DNA from: Thermoplasmata archaeon
Lineage (GTDB): Archaea; Thermoplasmatota; E2; DHVEG-1
Length of the DNA stretch: 7,579 nucleotides
Assembly: GCA_003651045.1 (NCBI GenBank)
Contig: QMTJ01000047.1
Location: forward strand, 1 to 7,579
Reading direction: 5' to 3'
Shown here: piece by piece, positions 5,595 to 7,579 of the stretch
Layout: each line of letters opens with the position of its first letter
Position numbering within the stretch: the first letter of the stretch is position 1
Translations under genes and position numbers: made by a program
The notes under the pieces: generated by a model
What the model saw: the letters and a program-made list of their open reading frames with translations, nothing else
Told to the model about the DNA's origin: nothing
The model's database searches: none

Positions 5595-7082
5595 TCACTC
5601 TTTAACTCTAAATATAACATCAAGTAATGTTCCATCGAACCATTTAGTAACACCAATAATTTCTTCACCTAAATCAAGTTCAGCTGGTCCACCTGTTTCT
5701 TCATATGCTATATCTTTTAAATCCTCTATCGGAATAAGATCTATTTTTCCTTTTACTTTTTCAATGATATCTTCTCGCTTTGGGTTAACAGCTATACCTT
5801 CATTCGTAACAATGGCATCGACAACGTCACCAGGTGTTGTAACTGTGGTCACTTGTTCACGGACAATAGGGTTGGATTTCCTGAAAACAGGACATGTAAT
5901 GATGCAGAGGTTTGCACCAGCAGCTGTATCTTGATGACCACCGATACCATGTAACAACCGACCATCGCTATGAGTATTCACATTGACATTGAAACCTATG
6001 TCAACCTCTGTAGCACCTAGTACTACTGTGTCAAGTCCATCAATAGTTCTACCCTTTGAAGTTGGATCAGCATAGTGACCGATATCAGCAGGCATTTCTA
6101 AATTATTCTGTATATATTTTACAGAGTAGTCATCAAAAACCTGGGAGTAATACAAATGTTTAACACGACCAGATTCATAGATATCAATTATAAGCTTAGT
6201 AAGACCACCCGTGGCGCATCTAGCAACCACGTTTTTCTCCTCAAGTCGTTCACCAAGGTATTTCATAGCAGCAAGAGAAATACCACCTGCACCCGATTGA
6301 AAAACCATATCGTTTTTAATGAAACCAGCTGCATCCATCAAATCTACACAGGCATGAGCGATTTTAAGCTTCAATGGGTTCTCTGTTATCTTAGTAGTAC
6401 CAGACATGATCTTCTTCGGATCACCAATTTGATCAACTACTGCGACATAATCAACATATCTCTCCTGTATCTCCTGATATTCACAAGGATAATCAACAAC
6501 GTTATCTGTAACAACTATTACATGATCTGCATACATAGCATCAACCTGTGAATAAGAAATAGGACCAAACGCACTCTCACCGATTACACCAGTAGCGTTA
6601 CCACGTTCATCAGCAGCAGAAGCAGCAATAACAGCTATATCAGGATGAAGCTCACCAGTTTTAACTGCTGCCCAACGTCCACCATGAGAACGTAAAACAA
6701 CAGGGAAATCAAGAGGATGTTTAGAAACATAATCACCTACAACACCGTTAATACTACCCTCAACACGGTTTACAACACCTTCTTTTATAAAATCAATAAC
6801 AGGTTCATGAACATTAAACATAGCAGTCTGAGCCATACAAATGTTCTTAACACCAAGTTCACGTACAGCCTCAAGAGCCATATTGATTACATAATCACCA
6901 TCTCTAAGTTGATGATGAAAAGAAACAGTCATACCATCCCTGAGACCACATCTTCTTAGAGCATTAACCAATGTAGTAACCTTAGAACTATAAACATGTT
7001 TCTTCGCACCACTAAAAGGTTTAAAAGTTTTACCAGAAATCTCCGACTCCACCCATCTACCAACAGCATTCTTAACTCTCAT
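5595..7082 (-). CDS. citF: citrate lyase alpha subunit / citrate CoA-transferase
   Basis: A 495-residue class of CoA-transferase close in length to bacterial CitF (about 510). In canonical citrate lyase it exchanges acetyl for citryl on the acyl carrier; isolated alpha subunits can use CoA thioesters. Family features visible are SFHHQLRDGDYVIN (54-67), AASAADERGNATG (153-165), VFQSGAGGISLA (260-271), GATEVDIGFNVN (356-367), GIGGHQDTAAGA (379-390) and VDAIVTNEGIAVNP (421-434). The start ATG at 7082 is supported by GGTG (7091-7094 on the plus strand) 8 nt upstream. It lies 5 nt after the HD-domain gene and 11 nt before the citryl-CoA lyase gene. No CitD (acyl carrier) or CitE gene is in the window, so it probably works on free acetyl-CoA and citrate (EC 2.8.3.10 activity). 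A transferase for a related acid such as citramalate or itaconate cannot be excluded. Confidence 0.92.
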   Translation of the reverse strand: MRVKNAVGRWVESEISGKTFKPFSGAKKHVYSSKVTTLVNALRRCGLRDGMTVSFHHQLRDGDYVINMALEAVRELGVKNICMAQTAMFNVHEPVIDFIKEGVVNRVEGSINGVVGDYVSKHPLDFPVVLRSHGGRWAAVKTGELHPDIAVIAASAADERGNATGVIGESAFGPISYSQVDAMYADHVIVVTDNVVDYPCEYQEIQERYVDYVAVVDQIGDPKKIMSGTTKITENPLKLKIAHACVDLMDAAGFIKNDMVFQSGAGGISLAAMKYLGERLEEKNVVARCATGGLTKLIIDIYESGRVKHLYYSQVFDDYSVKYIQNNLEMPADIGHYADPTSKGRTIDGLDTVVLGATEVDIGFNVNVNTHSDGRLLHGIGGHQDTAAGANLCIITCPVFRKSNPIVREQVTTVTTPGDVVDAIVTNEGIAVNPKREDIIEKVKGKIDLIPIEDLKDIAYEETGGPAELDLGEEIIGVTKWFDGTLLDVIFRVKE

Positions 7083-7087
7083 AAACC

Positions 7088-7579
7088 TTACACCAGTGAT
7101 TTTTTAATCTCAAAATCTATAAAATCACAATGATTAACAATAACCGCCTCAGGACTCCTCTCAAGTTTATCCCCCTCATGAGAATGAGCATAAATGATAA
7201 GAACAACCTCATCTGGTAAACCTAGTTCTCTCGCGAGTAAAGCACCTGAAACAGGATGACGAAATTTCTTACCATAACTACTCTTAACATATCTCCCATC
7301 TACTTCTTCATACTCCAAAAGCTTACCAACATCATGAAGAAGAGCACCAGCGATTAAATAATCACCATTGATATCTTCATCTCTTACATCCAGTATAGTT
7401 TTCGCAAGTTTAACCACTCTTTTAGTATGATCAGTGAGTTTACCAGAGTTTTCAAAAAGTAGAGTAAAAGGAACATCATCTAATGATTTCCATTTACCGC
7501 GGTTTGCAGCTTCAAACCAGACTTCAACAACTTTATCCCTCAAACCTGTATCTTTAATCCATTCTAGTTCATCATAGAA
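7088..7579 (-). CDS. HD-domain metal-dependent phosphohydrolase, 5' end outside window
   Basis: At least 163 residues are visible; the frame stays open to the window edge. Residues are numbered from the edge. HD-superfamily metal ligands appear in order: His51 (TDHTKRV), His82-Asp83 (LLHDVGKLLEY), His108 (RHPVSGALLA), His132 and His134 (YAHSHEG), and Asp152 (HCDFID). The extra histidines between the HD pair and the last Asp suggest a two-metal site as in some HD phosphohydrolases, but the substrate (nucleotide, phosphoester or other) is not readable. A TTG at 7543 could serve as a start, but the upstream residues (DELEWIKDTG) continue the helix naturally, so the real start is probably beyond the edge. 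It is the first visible gene of the citrate operon, 5 nt before citF, and so likely co-expressed with it. It may act in nucleotide or CoA-derivative clean-up or signalling; this is speculation from position. Confidence 0.85.
   Translation of the reverse strand, partial: FYDELEWIKDTGLRDKVVEVWFEAANRGKWKSLDDVPFTLLFENSGKLTDHTKRVVKLAKTILDVRDEDINGDYLIAGALLHDVGKLLEYEEVDGRYVKSSYGKKFRHPVSGALLARELGLPDEVVLIIYAHSHEGDKLERSPEAVIVNHCDFIDFEIKKSLV

Noticed and set aside
5542..5934. 130-residue plus-strand frame spanning the citF end and lyase start
   Set aside because: It is a Ser/Thr-rich antisense shadow of two well-supported genes, with no recognisable motif.
6156..6551. 131-residue plus-strand frame antisense to citF
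   Set aside because: It lies opposite conserved CitF motifs and has low-complexity composition.
7541..7543. TTG at 7543 as the start of the HD-domain protein
   Set aside because: The frame continues upstream to the edge with plausible helical sequence and no stop, so the gene is better treated as cut by the window.

Overview
The window looks like a stretch of archaeal chromosome, AT-rich (about 40% G+C judged by eye), with tightly packed genes. The archaeal call rests on very small stand-alone zinc-ribbon proteins, a fused ribbon-helix-helix/zinc-ribbon mini-protein, Shine-Dalgarno-like sites of the GGAG/GAGGT/GGTG type, and short oligo-T runs where genes converge. I suspect an anaerobic euryarchaeal or Thermoplasmata-like lineage, but nothing here fixes the taxon. 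I see no rRNA, tRNA, CRISPR array, insertion sequence or prophage gene.

The left part (1-3030) is all on the plus strand. It holds a three-helix small membrane protein, a 71-residue RHH plus zinc-ribbon protein, a 62-residue zinc-ribbon protein, a YbjQ/UPF0145 protein, and an ABC exporter made of an ATPase and an ABC-2 (NatB-like) permease. Spacing is very short (8-bp overlap, 28 nt, 6 nt, 47 nt, 4-bp overlap), so the set reads as one or two transcription units. The 47-nt gap before the ATPase (1017-1063) is the only place in this half where an internal promoter could sit. It carries a small hyphenated palindrome.

The right part (7579 back to 3044) is all on the minus strand and in transcription order reads: HD-domain metal phosphohydrolase (5' end outside the window), citrate lyase alpha subunit/citrate CoA-transferase (CitF), a 255-residue citrate-synthase-type citryl-CoA lyase, and a single-chain aconitase of the fused LeuC-LeuD type. 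Gaps are 5, 11 and 14 nt, a clear operon.

Taken together, CitF (citrate + acetyl-CoA to citryl-CoA + acetate), the lyase (citryl-CoA to acetyl-CoA + oxaloacetate) and aconitase (citrate to isocitrate) form a compact module linking acetate/acetyl-CoA and oxaloacetate to citrate and isocitrate. The canonical bacterial citrate lyase partners CitD (acyl carrier protein), CitE (beta subunit) and CitC/CitX/CitG (prosthetic-group assembly) are not in the window. The inferred system is therefore an acyl-carrier-free citrate lyase working on free CoA thioesters, with the lyase step taken over by a citrate-synthase relative. It could run towards citrate cleavage or towards citrate synthesis. This is the most interesting content.

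The two gene blocks converge at 3031-3043. Only 13 nt separate the stop codons, and each strand has a T6 run lying inside the end of the opposing gene. There is no gene-free stretch longer than 300 bases.
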